A DNA stretch of 39,453 nucleotides from Paraburkholderia tropica (lineage in GTDB: Bacteria > Pseudomonadota > Gammaproteobacteria > Burkholderiales > Burkholderiaceae), in assembly GCF_914484835.1 (NCBI RefSeq), contig NZ_CAJZAR010000103.1, positions 1 through 39,453 on the forward strand. The letters run 5' to 3'. The notes under the pieces are model-generated. The model was not told the origin of the DNA. It saw only the letters and a program-made list of their open reading frames with translations, and made no database searches. Position numbers and translations under genes: made by a program. Numbering within the stretch: the first letter of the stretch is position 1; the number at the start of each line of letters is the position of its first letter. Positions 31,116 through 38,907 of the stretch are shown in pieces.

Positions 31116-32531
31116 TTACTTCGCCGCGCCGAGCGCCGCGCGTGCCGCCACGATGGCCGCGCGCACCTGCTCGGGCGCGGTGCCGCCCGGATGGTTGCGC
31201 GACGACACCGAGCCTTCCAGCGTCAGCACTTCGAACACGTCTTCGGCCAGCAGATGCGCGACGGCCGGCAGTTCGCGGCGCATTTCGTCGAGCGTCAGGT
31301 CGGCGAGATCGCAGTTGCGGTCCACGCAGATGCGCACGGCGTGCGCCACGGCTTCGTGCGCGTCACGGAACGGCAGGCCCTTCTTCACGAGGTAGTCGGC
31401 GAGGTCGGTGGCCGTCGAGAAGCCTTGCAGCGCGGCGGCGCGCATCGCGTCGGCCTTGACCGTGATGCCGGCGACCATTTCCGCGAAGATGCGCAGCGTG
31501 TCCGCGACCGTATCGACGGTATCGAACAGCGGCTCCTTGTCTTCCTGGTTGTCCTTGTTGTACGCGAGCGGCTGGCCTTTCATCAGCGTGAGCAGGCCCA
31601 TCAGATGGCCGTTCACGCGGCCGGTCTTGCCGCGCGCCAGTTCGGGCACGTCGGGGTTCTTCTTCTGCGGCATGATCGACGAGCCGGTGCAGAAGCGGTC
31701 GGCGATGTCGATGAAGCCGACGCGCGGGCTCATCCACAGCACCAGTTCTTCCGAGAAGCGCGAGACGTGCGTCATGACGAGCGCCGAAGCGGCCGTGAAT
31801 TCGATCGCGAAGTCGCGGTCGGAGACGGCGTCGAGCGAGTTCGCGCAGATGCCGTCGAAGCCCAGCGTCTTCGCCACGGCGAAGCGGTCGATCGGATAGC
31901 TCGTGCCCGCGAGCGCGGCCGCGCCGAGCGGCAGGCGGTTCACGCGCTTGCGGCAGTCGACCATGCGCTCGGCGTCGCGCGTGAACATTTCCACGTAGGC
32001 GAGCAGGTGATGGCCGAACGTGACCGGCTGCGCGACCTGAAGGTGCGTGAAGCCCGGCATGATCGTGCCCGCGTGCTGTTCCGCGAGGTCGAGCAGCGCG
32101 CCGCGCAGGTCGCCGATCAGGCCGCCGATGCGGTCGATCTCGCCGCGCAGCCACAGGCGGATGTCGGTCGCGACCTGGTCGTTACGCGAACGGCCCGTGT
32201 GCAGGCGCTTGCCCGCGTCGCCGATCAGCGCCGTGAGACGCGCTTCGATGTTCAGGTGCACGTCTTCGAGATCGAGCTTCCACTCGAATTCGCCGCGCTC
32301 GATCTCGCCCTTGATCTGCGCCATGCCGCCCTGGATGGCGGCGAGGTCGTCGGCGGAAATGATCTTCTGCGCGGCCAGCATCGACGCGTGCGCGAGCGAG
32401 CCCTCGATGTCCACGAGCGCGAGTCGCTTGTCGAAGAAGACCGACGACGTGTAGCGCTTGACCAGCTCCGACATGGGTTCGGAGAAGCGAGCCGACCAGG
32501 CTTCGCCTTTTTTGTGCAGTTGGGACGTCAT
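31116..32531 (-). CDS. argH: Argininosuccinate lyase
   Basis: This 471-residue homotetrameric enzyme splits argininosuccinate into arginine and fumarate, the last step of arginine synthesis. It has the superfamily signature GSSIMPQKKNPD with the flexible active-site loop, plus LHTGRSRNDQVATD, MPGFTHLQVAQPVTFGHH and CLPFRDAHE-like GLPFRDAHEAVAHAV. The N-terminus KKGEAWSARFSEP is typical. A TAAAAT box on the minus strand (32613-32618) is a -10 candidate about 82 bases upstream. The regulator gene upstream on the same strand ends 123 bases away, so argH is probably transcribed by itself. Confidence 0.98.
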   Translation of the reverse strand: MTSQLHKKGEAWSARFSEPMSELVKRYTSSVFFDKRLALVDIEGSLAHASMLAAQKIISADDLAAIQGGMAQIKGEIERGEFEWKLDLEDVHLNIEARLTALIGDAGKRLHTGRSRNDQVATDIRLWLRGEIDRIGGLIGDLRGALLDLAEQHAGTIMPGFTHLQVAQPVTFGHHLLAYVEMFTRDAERMVDCRKRVNRLPLGAAALAGTSYPIDRFAVAKTLGFDGICANSLDAVSDRDFAIEFTAASALVMTHVSRFSEELVLWMSPRVGFIDIADRFCTGSSIMPQKKNPDVPELARGKTGRVNGHLMGLLTLMKGQPLAYNKDNQEDKEPLFDTVDTVADTLRIFAEMVAGITVKADAMRAAALQGFSTATDLADYLVKKGLPFRDAHEAVAHAVRICVDRNCDLADLTLDEMRRELPAVAHLLAEDVFEVLTLEGSVSSRNHPGGTAPEQVRAAIVAARAALGAAK

Positions 32532-32654
32532 GATGATGAGCGGTGAGCGATGGGAAAGCGGGCCGCGCGCTGAGTGCCTCGCAGGGCGCCGGGTGCGGCG
32601 GGAAAGTGGATGATTTTACCACCCGCGCAGGCGCGCACCGGTGGCGCGGCGCGC

Positions 32655-33482
32655 TCAGAGGCGCACCAGCACCACCAGCTTGAGATCCTCGCGGTGCGCG
32701 GGCTTGAATGTGATCTGGTCGTAGGCGATGCGGCCGTGGCGCGGATGATGGAATTCGCGCCGTCCGCCCTCGCGCTCGAACACGTCCTGCGAGCCCCAGA
32801 AGCGGCCGAATTCGTCGCTCGCGGCGATCAGCGAGTCGATCAGCGCGCGCGTGGGCGCATCGTTCAGATGGCGGATCGAATCGGCGCGGAATTCGGCGGC
32901 CAGACGGCGCGCGCGCGTTTCCCAGTCGACGATCAGCTCGCGCCCGAGCGGCTCCGTGAAGGTGAAGCGCAGCAGATTGCGGTCGTGCTCGCCGTCGAGC
33001 CAGCCCGTGAACAGATCCGCCGCCTGGGCGTTCCAGGCGAGCGCGGTCCACTGGCGGTCGAGCACGTAAGCGGGCGCGTCGATCAGGCCGACGGTCTGCA
33101 GCAGCGTGGCGGGGGCGTCGGCGGCGCTCGCGGTGTCGGGCTCGGCGGGGTCGCGCTGCGCGGCCAGTTCGAACAGATAGGCGCGTTCGGCGCGCGAGAG
33201 CCGCAGCGCCACGGCGATGCGCGCGAGCGCGTCCGCCGACGCCGAGACCGGGCGGCCCTGCTCGATCCACGTGTACCAGGTCGGGCTCACGCCGCACAGC
33301 TGCGCGACTTCCTCGCGGCGCAGGCCGGGCGTGCGGCGGCGCGGGCCGGGCGGCAGGCCGACTTCCTGCGGCGAGAGCCGCTCGCGATGGGCGCGGATGA
33401 ACTCGCCGAGCGCGCGCGCGGGCGTGGCGTCGAGCGTTTTAGCGGGGCCGGAATCAGCGGTGATGGGGGTGTCGAGGCTCAT
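32655..33482 (-). CDS. XRE-family transcriptional regulator with MmyB-like ligand-binding domain
   Basis: The 275-residue protein has a short disordered start, then a helix-turn-helix (about 25-85) with RTPGLRREEVAQLCGVSPTWYTWIEQGR, the hallmark of the MmyB/MLTR group, and a PAS-like MmyB domain with APAYVLDRQWTALAWNAQA, DLFTGW and HPRHGRIAYDQITFKP. Relatives of this type bind fatty acid-like ligands and usually repress a neighbouring enzyme gene; here the divergent methyltransferase is the obvious target. I chose the ATG at 33482, as the open frame upstream runs through promoter DNA and is non-coding in character. Confidence 0.92.
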   Translation of the reverse strand: MSLDTPITADSGPAKTLDATPARALGEFIRAHRERLSPQEVGLPPGPRRRTPGLRREEVAQLCGVSPTWYTWIEQGRPVSASADALARIAVALRLSRAERAYLFELAAQRDPAEPDTASAADAPATLLQTVGLIDAPAYVLDRQWTALAWNAQAADLFTGWLDGEHDRNLLRFTFTEPLGRELIVDWETRARRLAAEFRADSIRHLNDAPTRALIDSLIAASDEFGRFWGSQDVFEREGGRREFHHPRHGRIAYDQITFKPAHREDLKLVVLVRL

Positions 33483-33510
33483 GGAAGGCTGGCGGGTGCT
33501 GGCGATACCA

Positions 33511-33539
33511 GAATAATCGCTCAACTTGTACTGGTACAA
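33511..33539 (-). promoter_or_regulatory. Regulator promoter overlapping palindrome
   Basis: On the minus strand TTGTAC (33534-33539) and TTATTC (33511-33516) lie 17 bp apart, 28 bases before the regulator ATG. The -35 box is the right arm of the palindrome TTGTAC-TG-GTACAA. Confidence 0.6.
33526..33539. promoter_or_regulatory. Palindromic operator candidate
   Basis: TTGTAC-TG-GTACAA is a 6-2-6 inverted repeat in the gap between the MmyB-type regulator and the methyltransferase. Each arm serves as the -35 box of one of the divergent promoters, the natural place for an autoregulating repressor to bind. Confidence 0.65.
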
Positions 33540-33554
33540 AACGGGCTCTATTGT
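33526..33554 (+). promoter_or_regulatory. Methyltransferase promoter overlapping palindrome
   Basis: TTGTAC (33526-33531) and TATTGT (33549-33554) are 17 bp apart on the plus strand, 170 bases before the methyltransferase ATG. Confidence 0.55.
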
Positions 33555-33724
33555 AACGGCTGACGCGGCGCCGGGCCGCCGCGGCAACCCGCCCGGGGGA
33601 CAGAAGCTACAAGATCGACGCGAGGCCGCAGCCGCAGAGGTGGCGGGACTCGCGCCCAACACAATCGGGAAACCGGAGCGCGCGCACGAGCGTCGGCGCG
33701 CCGGACCCGCACCAGGAGCATGCC

Positions 33725-34489
33725 ATGAAGCATCACGATCAGGTCGCCGACGCCTTCGGCTCGACCGCCGCCGCCTATCTCACCAGCCAGGTCCACGCAA
33801 CCGGGGCCGATCTCGAGAACCTGGCCGCGACCTTCGCGGCGACCTGCGGCAATGCGCTGGTGCTCGACATGGGCTGCGGCGCGGGTCACGCGAGCTTCGC
33901 GGTCGCGCCGCACGTGCGCGAAGTCGTGGCCTACGACATCGCGCCGCCGATGCTCGCGACCGTCGAGGCCGCCGCGAAGGAACGCGGCTTGAGCACGGTC
34001 CGCACGCAGCAGGGCGCCGCCGAGACGTTGCCGTTCGCCGACGCGAGCTTCAACTGGGCGATCAGCCGCATGAGCGCGCACCACTGGCGCGACGTGCCGC
34101 GCGCGCTCGCCGAAGTGCATCGCGTGCTCAAGCCGGGCGGGCGTTTGAAGTTCATCGATATCGCGGGCATCGACGATCCGCTTTACGACACGCATATTCA
34201 GGCGGTGGAATTGCTGCGCGACGCGTCGCATATCCGCGACTACCGCGCCGACGAGTGGGTGAGCATGCTCGACGCGGCGGGATTCGACGCGAAGGTGACG
34301 GAGCGCTGGCGCATCGCGCTCGACTTCGATACGTGGGTCGCGCGCATGCGCACGCCGCCCGAACGCGTGACGGCGATCCGCTCGATGTGGGACAACGCGC
34401 CCGATGAGGTGCGCAACTACTTCGATGTGCAGAACGATCGCTCGTTCAAGCTCGATGCGTTGATGATCGAGGCGACGCGGCGGGATTGA
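33725..34489 (+). CDS. Class I SAM-dependent methyltransferase
   Basis: The 254-residue protein has the SAM-binding motif I LVLDMGCGAGHASFAVA at about 41-57, the acidic end of strand 2 in VAYDIAPPML, LPFADASFNWAISRMSAHHW and the motif HRVLKPGGRLKFIDI. This order is typical of UbiE/BioC-like small-molecule methyltransferases (Methyltransf_11). The C-terminal helices differ from UbiE and the substrate is unknown. AGGAG lies just before the ATG at 33725. It is divergent from the MmyB-type regulator, which probably controls it, and converges on vapC. Confidence 0.93.
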   Translation: MKHHDQVADAFGSTAAAYLTSQVHATGADLENLAATFAATCGNALVLDMGCGAGHASFAVAPHVREVVAYDIAPPMLATVEAAAKERGLSTVRTQQGAAETLPFADASFNWAISRMSAHHWRDVPRALAEVHRVLKPGGRLKFIDIAGIDDPLYDTHIQAVELLRDASHIRDYRADEWVSMLDAAGFDAKVTERWRIALDFDTWVARMRTPPERVTAIRSMWDNAPDEVRNYFDVQNDRSFKLDALMIEATRRD

Positions 34490-34505
34490 GGGGCGATTTT
34501 GCGCA

Positions 34506-34519
34506 GCAGGTCGACCTGC
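34506..34519. other. 14-bp palindrome between convergent methyltransferase and vapC genes
   Basis: GCAGGTCGACCTGC is a perfect inverted repeat 17 bases past the methyltransferase stop and 8 bases from the vapC stop. It could mark message ends but lacks a T run. Confidence 0.35.
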
Positions 34520-34526
34520 GCGCCAT

Positions 34527-34907
34527 TCAGTGCATGGGCGGCTGCCAGGCCACGTCGAAGCGTTCGGCGAGACCTGCCAGCCGCCTGTCGAGCGTCCAGA
34601 GTCGCGCGCCCGGGGTGATCAGCACGGAACCCAGCAGCATCAGATCGACCACGCCGCAGCCCAGTCCGTAGAGTTGTTCGCGTTCGACGAGCGCCATGAC
34701 TTCCTGCAGCGTCACTGGATTCGCCGACTGCAACAGGCCAATGTCGCCAAGCGTGCGGGCGCGCGGTGCGGGCGGGGTGCCGCAGGCCAGTTCGGCGAGC
34801 ACCATCGGATGACTCAGCGTTTCGTCGCTCAGCATCAGTTCGACAAGCGCCGCGTTGCGGCGCCGGAAATGATCGACCCAGACCGACGTGTCGACGAGCA
34901 CGCTCAT
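34527..34907 (-). CDS. vapC: VapC-family PIN-domain toxin ribonuclease
   Basis: The 126-residue protein is a PIN-domain RNase. The acidic active-site residues are in place: Asp in LVDTSVWVDHF (about residue 5), Glu in MVLAELACG, Asp in GCGVVDLMLLGS and a fourth Asp in LWTLDRRLAGLA. VapC toxins cut tRNA or rRNA when the antitoxin is degraded. The start ATG overlaps the antitoxin stop by 4 bases (ATGA), the usual antitoxin-first arrangement. The pair sits between the methyltransferase and ppc with no sign of a mobile element around it. Confidence 0.94.
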   Translation of the reverse strand: MSVLVDTSVWVDHFRRRNAALVELMLSDETLSHPMVLAELACGTPPAPRARTLGDIGLLQSANPVTLQEVMALVEREQLYGLGCGVVDLMLLGSVLITPGARLWTLDRRLAGLAERFDVAWQPPMH

Positions 34908-35110
34908 GACGAGGGCGTATCGTCGCGCCGACGGGCGATGTTTGCCATGTCGGGCGCGCTGCCACCCAACGCGGCCAGCCGTTTGGCCGCCTGAACCCGT
35001 ACGAACGTCTTGACGGCTTCGCGAAACAGATCGGCCTTGTCCATGTCGGGGTCGGCCATTTCGAGCGCTTTCTCGTAGAGCGCGTCGTCCAGGGTCACCG
35101 TGGTGCGCAT
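34904..35110 (-). CDS. vapB: VapB-type ribbon-helix-helix antitoxin
   Basis: The 68-residue protein starts MRTTVTLDDALYEKALEMA, the beta-strand and first helix of a ribbon-helix-helix DNA-binding domain, followed by a second helix (KADLFREAVKTFVRVQAAKR) and a flexible tail that should wrap vapC. I chose the ATG at 35110, since GGAG lies 7 bases upstream and RHH antitoxins commonly begin this way; the ATG at 35122 adds four residues. It neutralises VapC and probably represses its own operon at the inverted repeat just upstream. Confidence 0.92.
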   Translation of the reverse strand: MRTTVTLDDALYEKALEMADPDMDKADLFREAVKTFVRVQAAKRLAALGGSAPDMANIARRRDDTPSS

Positions 35111-35130
35111 GTTGTGCTCCATGATTCAGT

Positions 35131-35154
35131 TTCTGATGCGATTTTGCATCAGAA
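35131..35154 (-). promoter_or_regulatory. vapBC operator and promoter
   Basis: TTCTGATGC and GCATCAGAA form a perfect 9-bp inverted repeat with 6-base spacer, 20 bases before vapB. A -10 candidate (CAAAAT on the minus strand, 35141-35146) lies in its centre, 18 bp from TTGCCG (35165-35170), so a VapBC complex bound here would block transcription. Confidence 0.7.
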
Positions 35155-35184
35155 TTTCGCATCCCGGCAAGCGTCCTTCCAAAG

Positions 35185-35221
35185 AAAAAGCCTCGCAGAT
35201 CAACGACCTGCGAGGCTTTTT
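35185..35221. terminator. ppc terminator, bidirectional
   Basis: A 14-bp perfect stem (AAAAAGCCTCGCAG with its complement) around a 9-base loop has A and T runs at its base, 38 bases past ppc. It isolates ppc from the vapBC promoter. Confidence 0.93.
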
Positions 35222-35259
35222 CATGTGGCGTCAAAGCTAGACGCGCTCAACCCGCGCCT

Positions 35260-38200
35260 TTAACCCGTATTCCGCAATCCCGCCGCGATCCCGTTGATCG
35301 TCAGATGAATCCCGCGGCGCACGCGCGGGCTCGGGTCACCTGCGCGATAGCGCTTGATCAGCTCGACCTGCAAGTGATTGAGCGGATCCAGATACGGGAA
35401 ACGGTTCTTGATCGAGCGCGCGAGCAGCGGGTTGTCGGCGAGGCGGCCGTTCGAGCCGGTGATCTCGTCGAGCACCTTCGTCGTGCGCTCCCACTCGGCG
35501 ACGATGCGCTCGAACACGTGCTTGCGCAGCTTCTTGTCGGCGACCAGTTGCGCGTAGCGCGACGCCACCGCGAGATCGGTCTTCGCGAGCGTCATGTCCA
35601 TGTTCGAGAGCAGGTTCGCGAAGAACGGCCAGGTCTTGTACATCTTCTTGAACAGCGCGAGACGGCGCGTGCGTTCGGCGTCGCTGCCCGCGTCGTCGAG
35701 ATACGACGACACCGCGCTGCCGAAGCCATACCAGCCCGTCAGCAGCAGACGGCACTGGCCCCACGAAAAGCCCCACGGAATCGCGCGCAGGTCGTCGATC
35801 TTGCGGTTCTTCGGGTCCTGCAGCTTGCGCGAGGCCGGCCGGCTGCCGATGTTCAGCTCCGCGATTTCGGTGATCGGCGTCGAGGCGAAGAAGTAGTCGG
35901 TGAAGCCCGGCGTCTCGTAGACGAGCGAGCGGTACGCCGCCATCGCCGCATCGGAGAGCTGCTGCATGGTTTCTTCGAACGCGGGCAATTGCTCCGGCGA
36001 GTTGCCCGCCGTGTTGTCCAGCGGCAGCAGCGTGGCTTCGAGCGTGGCCGCGATCACCGTTTCCAGATTGCGGCGTCCGATTTCCGGGTTGCCGAACTTG
36101 CTGGCGATCACTTCGCCCTGTTCGGTCAGGCGGATCTGGCCGTCGACCGTGCCCGGCGGCTGCGAGAGGATCGCGTTGTAGGTCGGGCCGCCTCCGCGTC
36201 CGACCGTGCCTCCACGGCCATGGAACAGACGCAGCGTGATGCCGCGCTCGCGATACAGCGAGACGAGCGCGAGTTCGGCGCGATACAGCTCCCAGTTCGA
36301 GGTGAGGAAGCCGCCGTCCTTGTTGCTGTCCGAATAGCCGAGCATGATTTCCTGCTCGTTGCCCCAATGCTCGACGATGCCGTCGATGCCCGGCAGCGCG
36401 AGCAGGTCGCGCATGATGCCCGGCGCGTGGCGCAAGTCGGGAATCGTTTCGAACAGCGGGATCACCATCAGCGCGGCGCGCGCGGGATCGTCCGTGTGGC
36501 CGAGGCGGCCGCCGAGCAGGCCGGTTTCCTTCTGCAGCAGCATCACTTCGAGCAGGTCCGAAACCGTTTCGGTGTGCGAGATGATGTAGTTGCGCACCGC
36601 GCGCGCGCCGAACTTCTCGCGCGTCACGCGTGCCATTTCGAGCACGCCAAGCTCGCTTTTCACGAGGTCGGAGTAGTCGAGATACGGCGAGCGCAGCGGA
36701 CGCTGATCGGCGAGTTGCGCGAGCAGCACGATCTGCTTGTCTTCTTCGGAGAGCGCGGCGTAATCGGCCTGCACGCCCGCGCGCGCGAGCAGTTCGGTGA
36801 TCACGGCTTCGTGGATGTCCGAGCTTTGGCGCAGGTCGATCGAGGCCAGATGGAAGCCGAACACTTCGACCGCGCGCACGAGCGGCGCGAGGCGCGGCGT
36901 GGCGAGCGAGCCGCCGTGATGCGCGGCGAGCGAATCCATCAGGATGTGCAGATCGCGCGAGAATTCGGCGGCGTCGGCGTAAGGCTGCGCACGCACGGGC
37001 GCGGCGTTGCGGCCCGCGCTGCGCACGGCCACGACGCCTTCGCCCAGACGCACGCGTGCGCTCGCGGCGAGGCGCGTGTAGACGCCGATCAGCGCGCGCC
37101 GATACGGTTCGTCGACGCGATGCGGCGACTGGTCGGGCGAGGCTTCGGCCAGCGCCTTGAGTTCGTCGCTCGCGCCCGCGAGCAGGTTCGACACCGACAG
37201 TTCCGCGCCGAGCTTGTGCACTTCGTCGAGATAGTGCTGAAGGATCACCTGCGCCTGGCGCTCGCTGGCTTCTTCGAGCGTGGCCGAGGTCACGTTCGGA
37301 TTGCCGTCGCGGTCGCCGCCGATCCAGCTGCCCATCTGGAAGAACGCGGGCAGGCGCGCCGAGAGACCATGCTCCTTGAGCGAGGTTTCGATCTCGCCGT
37401 ACAGCGCGGGAATCTCGGTGAGGAAGGTGGTGTGGTAGTACGAGAGCGCGTTTTCGATTTCGTCGGTGACGGTCAGGCGCGCGTCGCGCAGCATGCGCGT
37501 CTGCCACAGCGAGGTCACGCGCGCGCGCAGCAGCGATTCGTTGTGCTCGCGTTCGCGATGCGTGAGCGGCTGGTCGCGTTCGGCGAGCAGGCGCGCGACG
37601 TCGTGCTGCGAATCGAGCGTGCTCTTGCGTTGCACTTCCGTGGGGTGCGCGGTGAGCACGGGCACGATCAGCGCGTCGTTGAAGAACTGCTGGAGCATCG
37701 GCGTGGCGGCGGCACCCGCTTGCGCGAGACGTTCGAGCGAATGCGCGATGGTGCCCGCCTGTGGCGCCGAACCGGCCAGATCGTGGATGCGGCGGCGGCG
37801 GTTGCGGTGACGGTCTTCCGCGATGTTCGCCAGATGCGAGAAATAGCTGAACGCGCGCACCACGCTCACGGTCTGCTCGGGCGAGAGCCCGCGCAGTTGT
37901 TTTTCCAGCGCGAGGGCGGCGTCGTTATCGTCTTCGCGGCGAAAACGCACGGCCGTCTGGCGGATGCTTTCGACGACCTCGAACACGGCGTCGCCTTCCT
38001 GCTCGCGCACGACGTCGCCGAGCAGGCGGCCCAGATAGCGGATGTCTTCGAACAGCGGCTGGTCCTTGTCGTCGCGCTGCTCGTCGCGCGAGCGACCGCC
38101 GCGCGGGGCGCTTGCGGCCTTGGGCGCTTTGGGTGCTTCGGTTGCCTTGGGCGCCTTGACGGGCTTCGCGGCTTTCGCGGGCTTGGCGGCTTGCGCGGCT

Positions 38201-38424
38201 TGCGCGGCTTCGGGCGCGGCTTTCGTGGCTTTCGCGGCCTTGCTGGCTTTCGTGGTCTTTTTCGCGTCGGCTGTTTTCGATGTTTTCATCGTCTTCTTCG
38301 TTTCAGACGCCGTCGTGGCCTTGGAGGCCTTGACGGTTTTGGCCTTGTCGTCGGCCGTGGGGGAAGAAGAGGCAAGCGATGCGTTGTTGCGGCGCTCTGC
38401 GCGCGCCGATCCGGAAGACTTCAC
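35260..38424 (-). CDS. ppc: Phosphoenolpyruvate carboxylase with Lys/Ala-rich N-terminal tail
   Basis: PPC adds bicarbonate to phosphoenolpyruvate, making oxaloacetate to refill the TCA cycle. The catalytic part shows TAHPTEVQRKSTL with the catalytic histidine, GYSDSNKDGGFLTSNWEL, FHGRGGTVGRGGGPTYNAI, the QPPGTVDGQIRLTEQGE block and the C-terminal ending GIAAGLRNTG. I chose the GTG at 38424, which has GAGGA upstream; the ORF extends further without a better start. The 1054 residues exceed E. coli PPC (883): residues 27-110 are about one quarter Lys and one third Ala, with KxxKA repeats like histone H1 or AlgP tails. It is divergent from hemC. Confidence 0.96.
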   Translation of the reverse strand: MKSSGSARAERRNNASLASSSPTADDKAKTVKASKATTASETKKTMKTSKTADAKKTTKASKAAKATKAAPEAAQAAQAAKPAKAAKPVKAPKATEAPKAPKAASAPRGGRSRDEQRDDKDQPLFEDIRYLGRLLGDVVREQEGDAVFEVVESIRQTAVRFRREDDNDAALALEKQLRGLSPEQTVSVVRAFSYFSHLANIAEDRHRNRRRRIHDLAGSAPQAGTIAHSLERLAQAGAAATPMLQQFFNDALIVPVLTAHPTEVQRKSTLDSQHDVARLLAERDQPLTHREREHNESLLRARVTSLWQTRMLRDARLTVTDEIENALSYYHTTFLTEIPALYGEIETSLKEHGLSARLPAFFQMGSWIGGDRDGNPNVTSATLEEASERQAQVILQHYLDEVHKLGAELSVSNLLAGASDELKALAEASPDQSPHRVDEPYRRALIGVYTRLAASARVRLGEGVVAVRSAGRNAAPVRAQPYADAAEFSRDLHILMDSLAAHHGGSLATPRLAPLVRAVEVFGFHLASIDLRQSSDIHEAVITELLARAGVQADYAALSEEDKQIVLLAQLADQRPLRSPYLDYSDLVKSELGVLEMARVTREKFGARAVRNYIISHTETVSDLLEVMLLQKETGLLGGRLGHTDDPARAALMVIPLFETIPDLRHAPGIMRDLLALPGIDGIVEHWGNEQEIMLGYSDSNKDGGFLTSNWELYRAELALVSLYRERGITLRLFHGRGGTVGRGGGPTYNAILSQPPGTVDGQIRLTEQGEVIASKFGNPEIGRRNLETVIAATLEATLLPLDNTAGNSPEQLPAFEETMQQLSDAAMAAYRSLVYETPGFTDYFFASTPITEIAELNIGSRPASRKLQDPKNRKIDDLRAIPWGFSWGQCRLLLTGWYGFGSAVSSYLDDAGSDAERTRRLALFKKMYKTWPFFANLLSNMDMTLAKTDLAVASRYAQLVADKKLRKHVFERIVAEWERTTKVLDEITGSNGRLADNPLLARSIKNRFPYLDPLNHLQVELIKRYRAGDPSPRVRRGIHLTINGIAAGLRNTG

Positions 38425-38907
38425 GATGTTTTCCTCAAGACTAGCCAGGAGTTTGGACAGGATATTCGGGGACTGCCAACTGCGAGGCCGCGGCGTGCCG
38501 CGGTCCGGGTACTTCGGTGCTGCCTGGAGCGGATGGCGGGAACCATCCTGCGCGAGCCGCGCGGACATCGGCAAATCGCTACGACGGCGGACAGCCCGTC
38601 AACGGAGGGCGAGGAACAACGAAGGGACGGCGAAAAAACCGCGGATCCCGGCGCGCCGGGAGCAGGCTTTGCGAAAGCGCGGCACCATGGTGCGAACGGA
38701 GGTTCGCGCCGGGCGCCGGGGAGGGCGTGCAGGGCCCGCGCCGCCGAGGCGGCGCAGACGTACAGTAATAGGTACGTGTGCACCGTCGTCAGCGACGGGC
38801 CGTGTCTCTTCCTTGCCGCCGCACGCGCGGGCCTAAAAAGGGGCGCGTGCTAACATTGCCTGTTATCCGATTCTGTTTTTTCGAACCCGTCATTCGATGT
38901 GCTAGCC
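38425..38907. other. Divergent intergenic region, ppc / hemC
   Basis: The 483 bases contain a perfect 14-bp palindrome CCCGGCGCGCCGGG (38647-38660), the inverted repeat ACGTAC-8-GTACGT (38758-38777) and a possible hemC -10 box TAACAT (38851-38856) preceded by TGC. On the minus strand TATTAC inside the second repeat is a weak ppc -10 candidate, though over 300 bases from the start. No gene or RNA is evident. Confidence 0.5.

Noticed and set aside
34490..35260. VapBC region as part of a mobile element
   Set aside because: No transposase, integrase, terminal inverted repeats or target duplication were found around it.
35305..38853. 1182-codon open frame antisense to ppc
   Set aside because: Composition is that of a GC-rich shadow frame with no recognisable motif, while ppc itself is unmistakable.
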